Source: Bacillota bacterium
GTDB taxonomy: Bacteria; Bacillota; Clostridia; Acetivibrionales; DSM-27016
DNA length: 64,000 bases
Assembly (NCBI GenBank): GCA_023390115.1
Contig: JAEWDM010000024.1
Span: forward strand, 130,796-194,795
Direction: 5' to 3'
The notes under the pieces were generated by a model, which saw only the letters and a list, made by a program, of their open reading frames with translations, ran no database searches and was not told where the DNA came from. Within the stretch, counting starts at the first letter, position 1, and every line of letters begins with the position of its first letter. This document shows, piece by piece, positions 25,680 to 34,851 of the stretch. The position numbers and the translations under genes were made by a program.

Positions 25680-27845
25680 ATGTATAACAAGCTGTTTGAA
25701 CCGGGTACAATAGGCAAGTGCAGGATAAAGAACAGGATCATTATGGCTCCTATGGGCAATATAAATATGGCGGATCCTATAGGAAGACCGCTGCCTAAAA
25801 TGATCGATTATTTTGCGGAAAGGGCCAGGGGGGGAGCGGGTCTTATAATCACCGGACTAATTCCTGTTTCTCATGGAGTTGATCCTACGGTATCGGAGGA
25901 TAATGACACCACGTATTTTCCCAGAATTGACGGCTCCTCAAGAACAAGGCTTTCGGGATGGAGGGATATTGCCTCTGCGGTGCATTCCTATGATGCCAGG
26001 CTGTTTGTTCAGCTCACGGCGGGAATGGGAAGAGTGGGTTCTCCCGAATGCGCGCTCAAAGGCAAAATTCCGAAATCAGCCTCTCTAAACCGTAATTTTT
26101 ATGTTCCTCAAATACCTCACATGCCGTTTACAGACAGACAAATTAAAAAAATAGTCAGGAGCTTTGGACAGAGTGCCGTAAATGCCAAGGTTTCGGGGGC
26201 GGATGGGGTGCAGCTCCACGGGCACGAAGGATATTTGATGGATCAGCTTACATCCTCGCCATGGAATAGAAGGATACTGGGAAGATACAGCGATAAGCTG
26301 CAGTTTGCCGTGGATGTGGTAAAAGAGATAAAAAAAAGGTGCGGAGAGAGCTTCCCCGTTATTTACAGGCTCGACCTGACTCAGGCTCTTGAGGAGTCAT
26401 ATGGAGCAGAGGTATTTAAAAAAAGGTTTAGGGGTATGGAACGGACGGTGGAAGAGGGGCTTTTTATGTGCAGGGTATTGGCGGAGGCCGGAGTTGATGC
26501 CTTTGATGTGGATAAGGGGTGCTATGACAATTGGTTTTACCCTCACCCTCCGGCATATTTTATGGATGCTCCATATGTGGAGGAGACGGCGGGAAGGCTT
26601 AAGGAATATTTTAATAAGCAGCAAATAGGCGTGCCTGTCATTGCTGTAGGTAAGATGGGGAATCCCCCGGAGGCGGAGCGTATTTTAAATGAGGGCCAGG
26701 CAGATTTTATTATGCTTGGCAGGCCGCTTCTGGCAGATCCGTACTGGCCTGAGAAGGTAAAGTCAGGCAGGATAAAAGAGATTACACACTGCATAGGCGA
26801 TCAGGAGGGCTGTATACAATCATTTATTCTCGGAGGACATCCCTGCTGTTCTGTAAATCCTTATACGGGGTTTGAGGACAGCAAGAGGATAACAGAGGCA
26901 AGGACTATAAAAAACATCGCGGTTATAGGAGCGGGACCGGGAGGCTGTGAAGCGGCAAAGACACTGACAAAGCGAGGGCATAAGGTTACTTTATATGAAA
27001 AGGGGGATAGAATAGGGGGGCAATTGATTGCCGGCAGCAGGCCGGGAATAAAGCAGGATGTCAGAAGGTATCTTGAAAATTTACAATACCAGATGCTGCA
27101 GCTTGAGGAAAACGGACTTAGAATAGTATTGAATAAGGAAGCTACCGTACAGGATATAAAAGGGAAATATGATGCTGTTATTTTAAGCAGCGGCCTTAAG
27201 CCTTTTGTGCCTAAGATTGAAGGAATGGGAAAAATAAGATTCAGTGATGCCAGGAGCTTTCTTAACGGGACAATGGAGCTTCCACCGGATGTAAAGAGGC
27301 TTGTAATCATAGGAGGAGGGGTTGTAGGATGCGAGCTTGCGTATACTCTGGCTGCGGAGAGGAAAATTGATGTTTCCGTTGTCGAAATGCTTCCCGAGCT
27401 TATGGAGGGAGTTGTGCATTCAAACCGTTCGATGCTGCTGTGGATGCTGATGGGAAGGGGAAGCGCCACCGGCAGAAGCTGTGATTCCATAGGCAAGCCG
27501 GTTAAGGCATATACTGCTTCCCGGGCAGTCAGGTTTGATGAGAAGAAGGTATATATAGAAGCCAACAGGGGAAGAAAGGACCCTTATACGCCGTGGAGGA
27601 CTTTAGTGCCTGAGAATATTCATAATCCCTTTGACAAAAAGCTGAAGGCCGGTGATATTGAGCTTATTTCCCTGGATGCCGACTATGTCATTTTTTCAAC
27701 CGGGGGAGTTTCAGATAATTCGCTGTATTATCTTATGTGCAGGGAAAACGCGGCACCGGAGATTTATCTTATAGGAGACGCAAGGCAGCCCGGAAGGGTA
27801 TGGGAGTCCGTAACCGCAGCAAATGACGTAGCGCGATCCATATAA
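25680..27845 (+). CDS. Old-Yellow-Enzyme/2,4-dienoyl-CoA-reductase-type flavoprotein
   Basis: A 721-residue enzyme. ATG 25680 is six bases from AAGGAGG. An N-terminal OYE TIM barrel (FMN; H-G-H-E-G-Y-L-M-D-Q near residues 180-190) is followed by a cysteine cluster and a C-terminal FAD/NAD(P) domain (G-A-G-P-G-G-C-E-A near 418, a second G-G-G-V-V-G-C-E near 542). In relatives the [4Fe-4S] site is C-x2-C-x3-C-x11-12-C. Here the second Cys is Asp (C-I-G-D-Q-E-G-C), although an extra adjacent Cys (C-C) occurs at the fourth position. It sits six bases from acnX-S in the same operon, so it probably reduces the AcnX product or a related intermediate. Confidence 0.82.
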   Translation: MYNKLFEPGTIGKCRIKNRIIMAPMGNINMADPIGRPLPKMIDYFAERARGGAGLIITGLIPVSHGVDPTVSEDNDTTYFPRIDGSSRTRLSGWRDIASAVHSYDARLFVQLTAGMGRVGSPECALKGKIPKSASLNRNFYVPQIPHMPFTDRQIKKIVRSFGQSAVNAKVSGADGVQLHGHEGYLMDQLTSSPWNRRILGRYSDKLQFAVDVVKEIKKRCGESFPVIYRLDLTQALEESYGAEVFKKRFRGMERTVEEGLFMCRVLAEAGVDAFDVDKGCYDNWFYPHPPAYFMDAPYVEETAGRLKEYFNKQQIGVPVIAVGKMGNPPEAERILNEGQADFIMLGRPLLADPYWPEKVKSGRIKEITHCIGDQEGCIQSFILGGHPCCSVNPYTGFEDSKRITEARTIKNIAVIGAGPGGCEAAKTLTKRGHKVTLYEKGDRIGGQLIAGSRPGIKQDVRRYLENLQYQMLQLEENGLRIVLNKEATVQDIKGKYDAVILSSGLKPFVPKIEGMGKIRFSDARSFLNGTMELPPDVKRLVIIGGGVVGCELAYTLAAERKIDVSVVEMLPELMEGVVHSNRSMLLWMLMGRGSATGRSCDSIGKPVKAYTASRAVRFDEKKVYIEANRGRKDPYTPWRTLVPENIHNPFDKKLKAGDIELISLDADYVIFSTGGVSDNSLYYLMCRENAAPEIYLIGDARQPGRVWESVTAANDVARSI

Positions 27846-27909
27846 TGGGTTTAGAATGCTTTTTGACTTCCTTAAGTTTGTAGCTGGATATTAAGTAAGG
27901 AGATGAAAA

Positions 27910-29385
27910 ATGAATTACAATGAAACTACTTTTGAAAGAAATAAGCTTGTGGTAAAGCTTATGTGGATTTCTCTTGCATTAGGGCTGGCAGTAGATATTG
28001 CAAATAGGGTGCCGGGAATAACCATATTTTCATTGGCTGCTACAGGAGCTGTTGCGGGAGGGGCAGCCACTCTGCTTACCTATAAAAGGATACTGGAGGC
28101 ACAGGTTAAATATGTAATTTTGGCAGGACTTGCCGTATTGTGCTATCTGATTATTTCATCCAATCCGCATATGGGTAACTATCTTCTATTGTACTACTGT
28201 CTGTCAATAGTTACATTATATCATCAGTTTGTTCCGATAGTTGTGTCTGGGGCCATCAACATTTTTTTTACCAATTACTTTTTTATTACTCTTAAGGATA
28301 CCATGTTTGCCGGATTGGCTGTAAAGCATGTGATTTCCATGAACCTGTATATGGTATTGGTAACGCTTGTGCTGGCATTTCAGACAAGGATCGGAAGTAA
28401 AATGAGGAAGTCTCTCAGGGAGCAGGGAGAAAAGTTGGCAGAGGATAAGAATATGCTGGAAGCGATGTTTGAAAGGATAAAGGAAACGGCAGAGGCGCTT
28501 GATGGATTCAGTAAATCCATATTAGGCAGGATAAGGTCTATGGGTGCAATATCCGGCGAGATTACCGCGGTATCGGGAGAAATTGCCTCAGCTATACAGT
28601 CTCAGGCCCAAAGTGTAAATGACATAAGGGAATCCATTACTGTCAGCAATGAGGAAACAAAGGCCTTGTCCGGCACCTCGGCGGCAATGAAGGAGCTGTC
28701 GGCCTCAACGGTCGAGACATCCCGGAGGGGAAATGAAGAGGTAAAATACCTTCAGAAGGAAATAAAGAACGTGGGCCTGAATATAAATGACACAGTTGGA
28801 CTTATGGATGAGCTGGACACCAAATCCCAGCAGATAGGCGTTATTCTAAATACTGTAAATGAAATTGCCAGCCGCACCAACCTGCTTGCTTTAAATGCCG
28901 CAATAGAGGCGGCAAGAGCGGGAGAACACGGAAAAGGCTTTGCTGTTGTTGCCGATGAAATAAGGACTCTTGCGGAAAACTCAAGAAAATCTACCGGGGA
29001 GATTGCCGCAATTTTAAATGAGATTCAGAGCAGGGCCAGGAACGCATCGGAGAAAGTGGCGGAGGTATCTGCATCCTTTGATTCGGGCAGAATGGCAGCG
29101 GAAAATGCCGGTAAAATTTTCGGGGATATCTACGACAATACCAATAATGTCCTCAGAAAGGCGGAGGATATGGATGAAAAGATTAAAAGCCTGAAAAAAG
29201 GCTCTGAAGCAATTACAAATGAGGCTTTTTCAATATCGGGCATTACCCAGCAGGCTTCGGCATCTATTGAGCAGGTGGCATCAAGCATTGCGGAGCAAAA
29301 CAGAAAAATTGAGGACATTGTCGAGGAGTTTAATAAGCTGGACGATCTGAGAAGCAAGCTGAATGAAATTGTGAGCAGAGGATAA
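27910..29385 (+). CDS. Methyl-accepting chemotaxis protein without an extracellular domain
   Basis: A 491-residue receptor. Residues about 15-165 are six closely spaced hydrophobic helices with no large extracellular loop. A coiled-coil region and the MCP signalling domain follow, with the highly conserved hairpin tip (N-L-L-A-L-N-A-A-I-E-A-A-R-A-G-E, then G-F-A-V-V-A-D-E-I-R) at about 328-360. No HAMP domain and no C-terminal CheR-tethering pentapeptide are evident. It probably senses a membrane-linked or intracellular cue such as energy state. Confidence 0.9.
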   Translation: MNYNETTFERNKLVVKLMWISLALGLAVDIANRVPGITIFSLAATGAVAGGAATLLTYKRILEAQVKYVILAGLAVLCYLIISSNPHMGNYLLLYYCLSIVTLYHQFVPIVVSGAINIFFTNYFFITLKDTMFAGLAVKHVISMNLYMVLVTLVLAFQTRIGSKMRKSLREQGEKLAEDKNMLEAMFERIKETAEALDGFSKSILGRIRSMGAISGEITAVSGEIASAIQSQAQSVNDIRESITVSNEETKALSGTSAAMKELSASTVETSRRGNEEVKYLQKEIKNVGLNINDTVGLMDELDTKSQQIGVILNTVNEIASRTNLLALNAAIEAARAGEHGKGFAVVADEIRTLAENSRKSTGEIAAILNEIQSRARNASEKVAEVSASFDSGRMAAENAGKIFGDIYDNTNNVLRKAEDMDEKIKSLKKGSEAITNEAFSISGITQQASASIEQVASSIAEQNRKIEDIVEEFNKLDDLRSKLNEIVSRG

Positions 29386-29578
29386 AAAAAGGCTGTAAAA
29401 GCTTATAAAAGCAGGGGATTTTATAAAAGGACCTTTTGGCTGCCGTTTTTTAGCGGAGGCGGAAAGGGCCTTTGCTTTTACGGAAAATACGGTTTTTTTG
29501 AAGAAATTGCTGTTGCTTTGGCAGATTATAATGGTACAATGGTATATAGCAGCGGCTTAAATTTATGTAAACAAAAGG

Positions 29579-30490
29579 GTGGTTACTATAAAAATCAGTT
29601 CATTTATGAAATTTTCCTTGTTTGGCATAAGCACTGTAATATTTAAAAGAAGGAAGCCTATCCTTGCAACCATCATACTTACCGATAAATGTAATCTGAC
29701 CTGCAAGCACTGTGCCGTAAATAATATTGACTGTGTGATGTATTCATACGGAAGCATACAAAGGGAGATGCATGAATTATATAATCAGGGAATAAGGATT
29801 TTGTTTTTCTGCGGAGGCGAAACCTTTTTGTGGGAGGATGAGGGCAGGAATATCGGAAGCCTGGTTGAGGAGGCCAAAGGCATAGGCTTTTTGATTGTAA
29901 ATGTTGTGACAAACGGAACCTTCAGGCTGGACCTGCCTGAGGCGGATCTGATACTTCTGAGCCTGGACGGAGCAAAGGAGAATCACAACAAGATAAGAGG
30001 AAATACGTATGATGATATATTGAGCAATATTGAAGGGGCTACCTCCGGCAATATTTGCCTGTATATGGCAATAAACAGAGTAAACATAGCAGACATAGAG
30101 AAGGTATGTGAGGTTGCGAGAATACAAGGGAATGTGAGGGCTGTTTCGTTTAATTTTCATACTCCGTACCCCGGAACAGAGGACCTTAGTCTCAGCATAG
30201 AGCAAAAGCAGGATTGCTGCAGGCGTATTGAGCATATGATTGGACTGGGCTATCCTGTTTTCAACCTCAAAAGCGCATTTCCCAATATAGCCGGCAACAG
30301 CTTTAAAACACCCTGCTATCAATGCCTTGTTGTTGAAAACGGAAAGAGGTTTGTCTGCGGAAGGTGTGTGGAAATACCGGGACTGTGCGATAGGTGCGGC
30401 TACTTCTTTGCGGCGGAGTATGCAATGGTTTTTAACGGGAGCATTAAGGTGATACTGGATATGCTCGGTACCTACCTAAAATATGTATAG
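29579..30490 (+). CDS. Radical SAM protein
   Basis: A 303-residue protein with GTG start at 29579 (AAAGGG site, weak); an in-frame ATG lies at 29606. The [4Fe-4S]/SAM motif C-N-L-T-C-K-H-C is at about residues 38-45 and the SAM-contacting F-C-G-G-E near 77-81. The C-terminal region is Cys-rich (C-Y-Q-C, C-G-R-C, C-D-R-C-G, residues about 242-270), suggesting an auxiliary cluster or zinc site. It begins a pair with the HemW-like gene 12 bases downstream. The substrate is unknown. Confidence 0.78.
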   Translation: MVTIKISSFMKFSLFGISTVIFKRRKPILATIILTDKCNLTCKHCAVNNIDCVMYSYGSIQREMHELYNQGIRILFFCGGETFLWEDEGRNIGSLVEEAKGIGFLIVNVVTNGTFRLDLPEADLILLSLDGAKENHNKIRGNTYDDILSNIEGATSGNICLYMAINRVNIADIEKVCEVARIQGNVRAVSFNFHTPYPGTEDLSLSIEQKQDCCRRIEHMIGLGYPVFNLKSAFPNIAGNSFKTPCYQCLVVENGKRFVCGRCVEIPGLCDRCGYFFAAEYAMVFNGSIKVILDMLGTYLKYV

Positions 30491-30502
30491 GGGAATTTAT
30501 AA

Positions 30503-31756
30503 ATGCTGTTAACTTCACTATTGAGAATATTTTTGACAAGATCCTTAAGCCCCTTTGTTTTTAGGGCAAAGCATCAAAAAAAATTAAATTTTACAGACCT
30601 GGACAATATGGGGCTTTATGTGCATATTCCCTTCTGCAGATCGATATGCGGCTTTTGTCCTTATTGCAAGGAGAAGTATGATGAGGCTAAGGCTTTAAGG
30701 TATAAGGACGCGCTGCTTAAGGAAATTGAGCTGGTGTGCGGAGACATGGACAGTAAAAAAACAGTGACAAGCCTTTATTTTGGAGGGGGAACTCCCGCAC
30801 TGATGCTTGAAAGCCTTCAGGAGATCATTGACAGGCTGGGCCGCTTTTTTGAAATAAGAGATGGAATTGGTGTGGAGCTTCACCCTGATGATGTAAGCGA
30901 TACTGTATTGAGTACGCTTAAAAATATAGGTGTTACAATGATAAGCCTTGGAGTACAGTCATTTAATGAGGAAGCTTTGGGGAAAATCGGACGGAGACAT
31001 GACAACCTCCGGGACAAGCTGTCACTGATAGCAAAATACCAATTTTCAGTGATGGACATAGATCTTATATTCGGGATACCGGGACAGAACAAGGAGATAT
31101 TGAAAAACGATATTGAAAGTGCTTTTAAGTATGGGGCAACTCAGGTTTCAACATATCCGTTTATAGATTTTACGTTTGCCGACAATAAGCATGCACCCCT
31201 GTCCGGCAGGCATAAAAGAGATATGCTGGGGGCGATGAATGGCTTCTGCATGGAATCGGGAGCCAGGAGGACTTCGGTATGGACCTTTGCAAAGGAGGGC
31301 ACAGATAAATATTCGTCGGTTACACGGGATACCTTTCTGGGGTTTGGAGTTTCTGCAACCACTCTTTTAAAAGACGTATTCAAGATAAATACGTTTTCGG
31401 TAGAGGAGTACATCAAGCGTGTTTGCGGGAGAAGCCTGCCTACATCCTTAACTCTTAGCTTTACCGAAAGACAGAGGGCGGTTTATTATCTTTTTTGGAG
31501 TGCCTACGGGCTTGAGATAAATCCAGACAGCTTTTTGCGCTTGATAGGCACGCCTCTTAAGGAAATGTACGGCTTCGAGCTTTTTGCTGCGCAAAGGCTG
31601 GGACTGGTCGAATTAAGGAATAACAGCTACTGGCTGACAGAAAGAGCGGCATATATTTACCACTACTTAGAGCAGCGGTACACGACGGCTTATATAGATA
31701 AAATGTGGAGAATATCCCGCAATAAGGCATTCCCGGAGAGAATGGTGCTCAGATAA
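30503..31756 (+). CDS. HemW/coproporphyrinogen-oxidase-like radical SAM protein
   Basis: A 417-residue protein. G-L-Y-V-H-I-P-F-C-R-S-I-C-G-F-C-P-Y-C at about residues 37-55 gives the HemW/HemN-type C-x3-C-x2-C motif, and Y-F-G-G-G-T-P-A near 92-99 is the SAM-binding G-G-G-T-P. The C-terminal HemN-like domain is present. Family members are haem chaperones or oxygen-independent porphyrin enzymes. This one diverges from HemW and sits with a second radical SAM gene, so a special tetrapyrrole or unrelated role is possible. A terminator follows. Confidence 0.78.
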   Translation: MLLTSLLRIFLTRSLSPFVFRAKHQKKLNFTDLDNMGLYVHIPFCRSICGFCPYCKEKYDEAKALRYKDALLKEIELVCGDMDSKKTVTSLYFGGGTPALMLESLQEIIDRLGRFFEIRDGIGVELHPDDVSDTVLSTLKNIGVTMISLGVQSFNEEALGKIGRRHDNLRDKLSLIAKYQFSVMDIDLIFGIPGQNKEILKNDIESAFKYGATQVSTYPFIDFTFADNKHAPLSGRHKRDMLGAMNGFCMESGARRTSVWTFAKEGTDKYSSVTRDTFLGFGVSATTLLKDVFKINTFSVEEYIKRVCGRSLPTSLTLSFTERQRAVYYLFWSAYGLEINPDSFLRLIGTPLKEMYGFELFAAQRLGLVELRNNSYWLTERAAYIYHYLEQRYTTAYIDKMWRISRNKAFPERMVLR

Positions 31757-31763
31757 ATTCAAG

Positions 31764-31795
31764 GGCAGCCGGGGTTCCCGGCCGCTGTTATTTTT
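31764..31795 (+). terminator. Intrinsic terminator between convergent genes
   Basis: GCAGCCGGG and CCCGGCCGC form a GC-rich stem with one mismatch, followed by TGTTATTTTT. It overlaps the 3' end of the minus-strand dehydrogenase gene. Confidence 0.75.
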
Positions 31796-32678
31796 CCGGA
31801 GCTTTTATATACTTATAAAAGCCCTCTCCGGTTTTTCTTCCCAGCAGGCCGAGATCCGTCATGCTTTTAAAAACTGTACAGGGCTCATATGCTTTGTCCT
31901 TCAGCTCGGAATACAGGGACGACAGGATATTGTACACAGTGTCTATCCCTATCAGATCGCATAGCTGAAAGGGCCCCATAGGATGATTTGTTCCGAGCTT
32001 CATTGCCCTGTCTATATCCTCTGCCACTGCGATGTTGTTTTTGAGTAAATTTGCGGCATTATTCAAATATGCCATAAGAAGCCTGTTTACAATAAAGCCG
32101 GGGCTGTCTTCCAGCAGTACATATTCCTTTGTGAGAAGACGGCAAAAAAGCTTTATCAGCTCTACGGTCCGTCCGGAGGTTTTTTCTCCGCTCACAATCT
32201 CAACAAGGCCCGTTCTGTCCACGGGATTAAAAAAATGCAGCCCTATGAATCTTCCGGGCTCTGTAAGCCTGCGTCCAAGGCTGTTTATGCTGAAGGAGGA
32301 GGTATTAGTGCATATAATGGTATGAGACGAGGCAGCCTTATCCATTTTAACCAATAGCTCTTCCTTGTGATGGAAATCCTCAACTATGCTTTCAATTATA
32401 ATATCGCAACCGCATAAGGATGATGTGTCACCCGCAGCGTGAATTTTATGAAGCATTGCCTGGTGCAGGGAGGCTGAAATTTTATTGCTTTTCAGCCATG
32501 AATCAAGTCTTTCCTTCACCTTAAGGATTGGCTTTTTTGAATCGGTATGATGCCACATAAACACGTCGCAGCCTGCCCGCAAGGACTCTATCGCTATTCC
32601 CTGAGCCATAGTGCCGGCGCCTAGAATAAGTATATTCTTAAGCATATATGATTTTTCCGTACCCCCTATTTTATCCAT
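31788..32678 (-). CDS. 3-hydroxyacyl-CoA dehydrogenase (Hbd-like)
   Basis: A 296-residue protein of the 3-hydroxybutyryl-CoA dehydrogenase type. The NAD-binding G-A-G-T-M-A-Q-G lies near residues 20-27, the catalytic His in G-L-H-F-F-N-P-V near 146-153, and the C-terminal domain has N-H-P-M-G-P-F-Q-L-x-D-L-I-G. It overlaps the FabH-like gene by 13 bases and is the last gene of a three-gene minus operon. No thiolase, crotonase or butyryl-CoA dehydrogenase is next to it, so it may act on a specialised acyl chain. Confidence 0.87.
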   Translation of the reverse strand: MDKIGGTEKSYMLKNILILGAGTMAQGIAIESLRAGCDVFMWHHTDSKKPILKVKERLDSWLKSNKISASLHQAMLHKIHAAGDTSSLCGCDIIIESIVEDFHHKEELLVKMDKAASSHTIICTNTSSFSINSLGRRLTEPGRFIGLHFFNPVDRTGLVEIVSGEKTSGRTVELIKLFCRLLTKEYVLLEDSPGFIVNRLLMAYLNNAANLLKNNIAVAEDIDRAMKLGTNHPMGPFQLCDLIGIDTVYNILSSLYSELKDKAYEPCTVFKSMTDLGLLGRKTGEGFYKYIKAPEK

Positions 32679-33649
32679 TTAAACAGTGCAGCTCCCCATG
32701 ACAGTCCCCCTCCAAAGCCTGTCATTGCTATGACGTCTCCTTTTTTTATAAGGCCCTTGCCTGCCGCCTCGGCAAGTGTAATGGGTATTGATGCCCCTGA
32801 TGTGTTTCCATATCTCTCAATTGTGGTATAGGTCTTTTCAAAAGGTATGCCGAGCTTTTTTAAGGAGGTCTTAATAATGTTGATATTTGCCTGGTGAGAG
32901 ATTACCAGGCTTATATCCTCTGTTTTAAGACCTGCCTTAGACAGCACCGTTTCTATGGATTCGGGAAATACCTTTGTTGCGAAATCCCACACCCTTTTTC
33001 CCTGCATTGTAAAGGCATGAAGACCTTTATCTACCGTATCATGCGTGGTGGGAATGCGCGATCCTCCGGCGGGAAGCTTTATTACGTCCCAGCCCCTCCC
33101 ATTGTTCATTATAAAGCTGTCAATATAGCCCGCTTCATCTGTTTGTGAGAGTACCGCCGCCCCTGCTCCGTCGCCGAAAAACACACAGGTATTCCTGTCG
33201 CGCCAGTCCATTATTCTTGAATAAGTCTCCGCACCTACTACCAGTACATTTTTATAACCCAGGCCCTTCATCATTCCTGCCGCAACGGTAACAGCAAATA
33301 CAAACCCGGCGCATACCGCCGATATATCAAAGGCTGCGGCCCTGCTTGCTCCAAGCTTGCCTTGAAGTATCGCGGCCGTGGAGGGCTGAACCATATCGGG
33401 GGATGAGGTTGCAAGTATTATAAGGTCAATTTCCGCAGGTGTTATGCCTGCGTCCTTTATTGCATCCAGAGAGGCGTACAATGCCAAATCCGACGTTGCC
33501 TCGCAGGAATCTGCTATTCTCCGCTCCTTTATCCCTGTTTTGCCGTAGATCCATTCATCTGTTGTATCAAGCCTTTTTTCCAGATCATGATTTGTCCATA
33601 CCATATTCGGCACGTAGTAGCCCGTGCCTGTAATACCTATATTTTTCAT
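32666..33649 (-). CDS. Beta-ketoacyl-ACP synthase III-like enzyme (FabH family)
   Basis: A 327-residue condensing enzyme. The catalytic triad is visible: Cys in D-I-S-A-V-C-A-G-F (about residue 113), His in I-S-H-Q-A-N-I-N (about 251) and Asn in E-R-Y-G-N-T-S-G-A-S (about 281). It carries out Claisen condensation of acyl-CoA with malonyl-ACP. It overlaps the upstream acetyltransferase by four bases and the downstream dehydrogenase by 13, so the three act together, perhaps making a modified acyl group. Confidence 0.87.
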   Translation of the reverse strand: MKNIGITGTGYYVPNMVWTNHDLEKRLDTTDEWIYGKTGIKERRIADSCEATSDLALYASLDAIKDAGITPAEIDLIILATSSPDMVQPSTAAILQGKLGASRAAAFDISAVCAGFVFAVTVAAGMMKGLGYKNVLVVGAETYSRIMDWRDRNTCVFFGDGAGAAVLSQTDEAGYIDSFIMNNGRGWDVIKLPAGGSRIPTTHDTVDKGLHAFTMQGKRVWDFATKVFPESIETVLSKAGLKTEDISLVISHQANINIIKTSLKKLGIPFEKTYTTIERYGNTSGASIPITLAEAAGKGLIKKGDVIAMTGFGGGLSWGAALFKWIK

Positions 33650-34317
33650 ATTAATTCACCGCCTGCATAGATATGTTTTATTTCTTTTGCGGGAACTCCC
33701 ACTGCTGTGCACATGGGAGCTATGTCAGAGGTAACGACTGCCCCTGCCCCAACGACAGACCAATTTCCAACTGATTTGTGAGGAATAATGCAGCAGTTTG
33801 TACCGAGGCTGCAGCCGTCCTCCAATTTGACATTGCCTGAAATATTTACTGAGGGAGCCAGAGTACAGAAGCTTCCCATGCTTACGTCATGTCCTATGGT
33901 ACAATTTAAATTTATAATATTGAAGCTCTCCATTTTAATATTGACAGTTAGCACCGAAGAGCGGCAAATAATATTTCCGTGCCCCATGGACACGTATTTT
34001 GAAAGCCTTACCGAAGGATGTATAAGATTTGGAAAGCTTACGTGAGAAAGAGCCATAACCTTATCGGCAATGTTTTTTCTTCCCACGGGATCCCCAACGG
34101 CGATTGCGGCATAAACAGGAAAGAGCGTATTTGCAAACCAGCTCATGTCTCCCAGTATGGGTATATGATTTACCAGGCTGCCCTTTTTGTTTATGTCATC
34201 ATCTATGCAGCCTATTATTTCCCATTTGCCATGCACGCTGTTGATATCCTCAACAAGCCAGAATATCTCCCTCGAAAAACCTCCCGCACCTATTATTACA
34301 AGCTTTTCCCTATCCAT
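33646..34317 (-). CDS. NeuD-like sugar O-acyltransferase
   Basis: A 223-residue protein. ATG 34317 follows GCGAGGAAAAT; an in-frame upstream ATG (34410) has no site. A short Rossmann-like N-terminus (L-V-I-I-G-A-G-G-F-S-R-E-I) binds the sugar nucleotide, and residues about 90-210 form a left-handed beta-helix of hexapeptide repeats. This is the NeuD/PglD-type acyltransferase that O- or N-acylates sugars. It leads the operon with FabH- and Hbd-like enzymes, suggesting that a specific acyl group is attached to a surface sugar. Confidence 0.82.
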   Translation of the reverse strand: MDREKLVIIGAGGFSREIFWLVEDINSVHGKWEIIGCIDDDINKKGSLVNHIPILGDMSWFANTLFPVYAAIAVGDPVGRKNIADKVMALSHVSFPNLIHPSVRLSKYVSMGHGNIICRSSVLTVNIKMESFNIINLNCTIGHDVSMGSFCTLAPSVNISGNVKLEDGCSLGTNCCIIPHKSVGNWSVVGAGAVVTSDIAPMCTAVGVPAKEIKHIYAGGELI

Positions 34318-34432
34318 ATTTTCCTCGCAATCCATGCTTTTCGTCACAACAAAATTTATGTCAATTACTGTGTAGAAGAGTGCCAGAGTGCCTGGCATGT
34401 CATTTTGCAAAGGTACTGCATTTAAACAAAGA

Positions 34433-34510
34433 AGCTGTCTTTTTGGGACAGCTGCAATATAATCAGATGTATTTTAGTAAATACATCTGATGTATATACT
34501 TAAATACATC
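34433..34510. terminator. Cluster of three hairpins downstream of gvpA1
   Basis: Three perfect inverted repeats follow one another: AGCTGTC (34433-34439/34447-34453), CAGATGTATTT (34464-34474/34479-34489) and GATGTAT (34489-34495/34504-34510). They lie 3' of the minus-strand gvpA1 and before the neuD operon. On the minus strand the last is followed by TTCTTTGTTT. They probably terminate or stabilise the gvpA1 transcript. Confidence 0.65.
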
Positions 34511-34550
34511 AAGTGTATTGAAAATTTGCATGTAATGCAAATGCATTTGT

Positions 34551-34769
34551 TCAGCCTTCCTTGTAATAGTGACCTTCTGTAAGTCCCACCGCTCTTGCGT
34601 AAGCCAGCCAGGTTTCTACACCGGCAATTACTACTCTTGCATCGGCAGTCAGCAGTTCAATTCCAAGAAGTGATACTCTTACGAAAATATCTATTACAAT
34701 ACCCTTTTCAAGAATTCTGTCCAATACTTCCGCGAGGCTTGACGATTCTACAGAGTGTTTAACTGACAT
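34551..34769 (-). CDS. gvpA: Gas vesicle shell protein GvpA (copy 1)
   Basis: A 72-residue shell protein. ATG 34769 is preceded by AGGGGGTGAAAATT; three upstream codons in the open frame are not needed. The conserved GvpA core is complete: S-S-S-L-A-E-V-L-D-R-I-L-E-K-G-I-V-I-D at about residues 7-25, helix-strand-strand R-V-S-L-L-G-I-E-L-L, then R-V-V-I-A-G-V-E-T-W-L-x-Y-A at about 46-59. GvpA polymerises into the gas-permeable, water-excluding ribs of the vesicle wall. It is monocistronic with a sigma-K-like promoter and strong hairpins, fitting high-level expression. It is nearly identical in its first 60 residues to copies 2 and 3. Confidence 0.96.
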   Translation of the reverse strand: MSVKHSVESSSLAEVLDRILEKGIVIDIFVRVSLLGIELLTADARVVIAGVETWLAYARAVGLTEGHYYKEG

Positions 34770-34822
34770 AATTTTCACCCCCTTTTATGGTCATCGGTCT
34801 CATTGTTTATAAAACCTAATAT

Positions 34823-34851
34823 CACTATATTAATTCAGACACAAAAGTGTG
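34823..34851 (-). promoter_or_regulatory. Sigma-K-like promoter of gvpA1
   Basis: On the minus strand CAC (34849-34851), a 17-base spacer and AATATAGTG (34823-34831) resemble the sigma-K pattern AC-N16/17-CATAnnnTA. The -10 ends about 54 bases before the gvpA1 ATG. The same spacing and similar elements precede gvpA2, gvpA3 and the gene at 36307. The CAC lies in a small dyad (CACAAAAGTG), so a divergent plus-strand copy (CAC 34840-34842, AATATTGAG 34860-34868) may serve the next gene. Confidence 0.45.
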
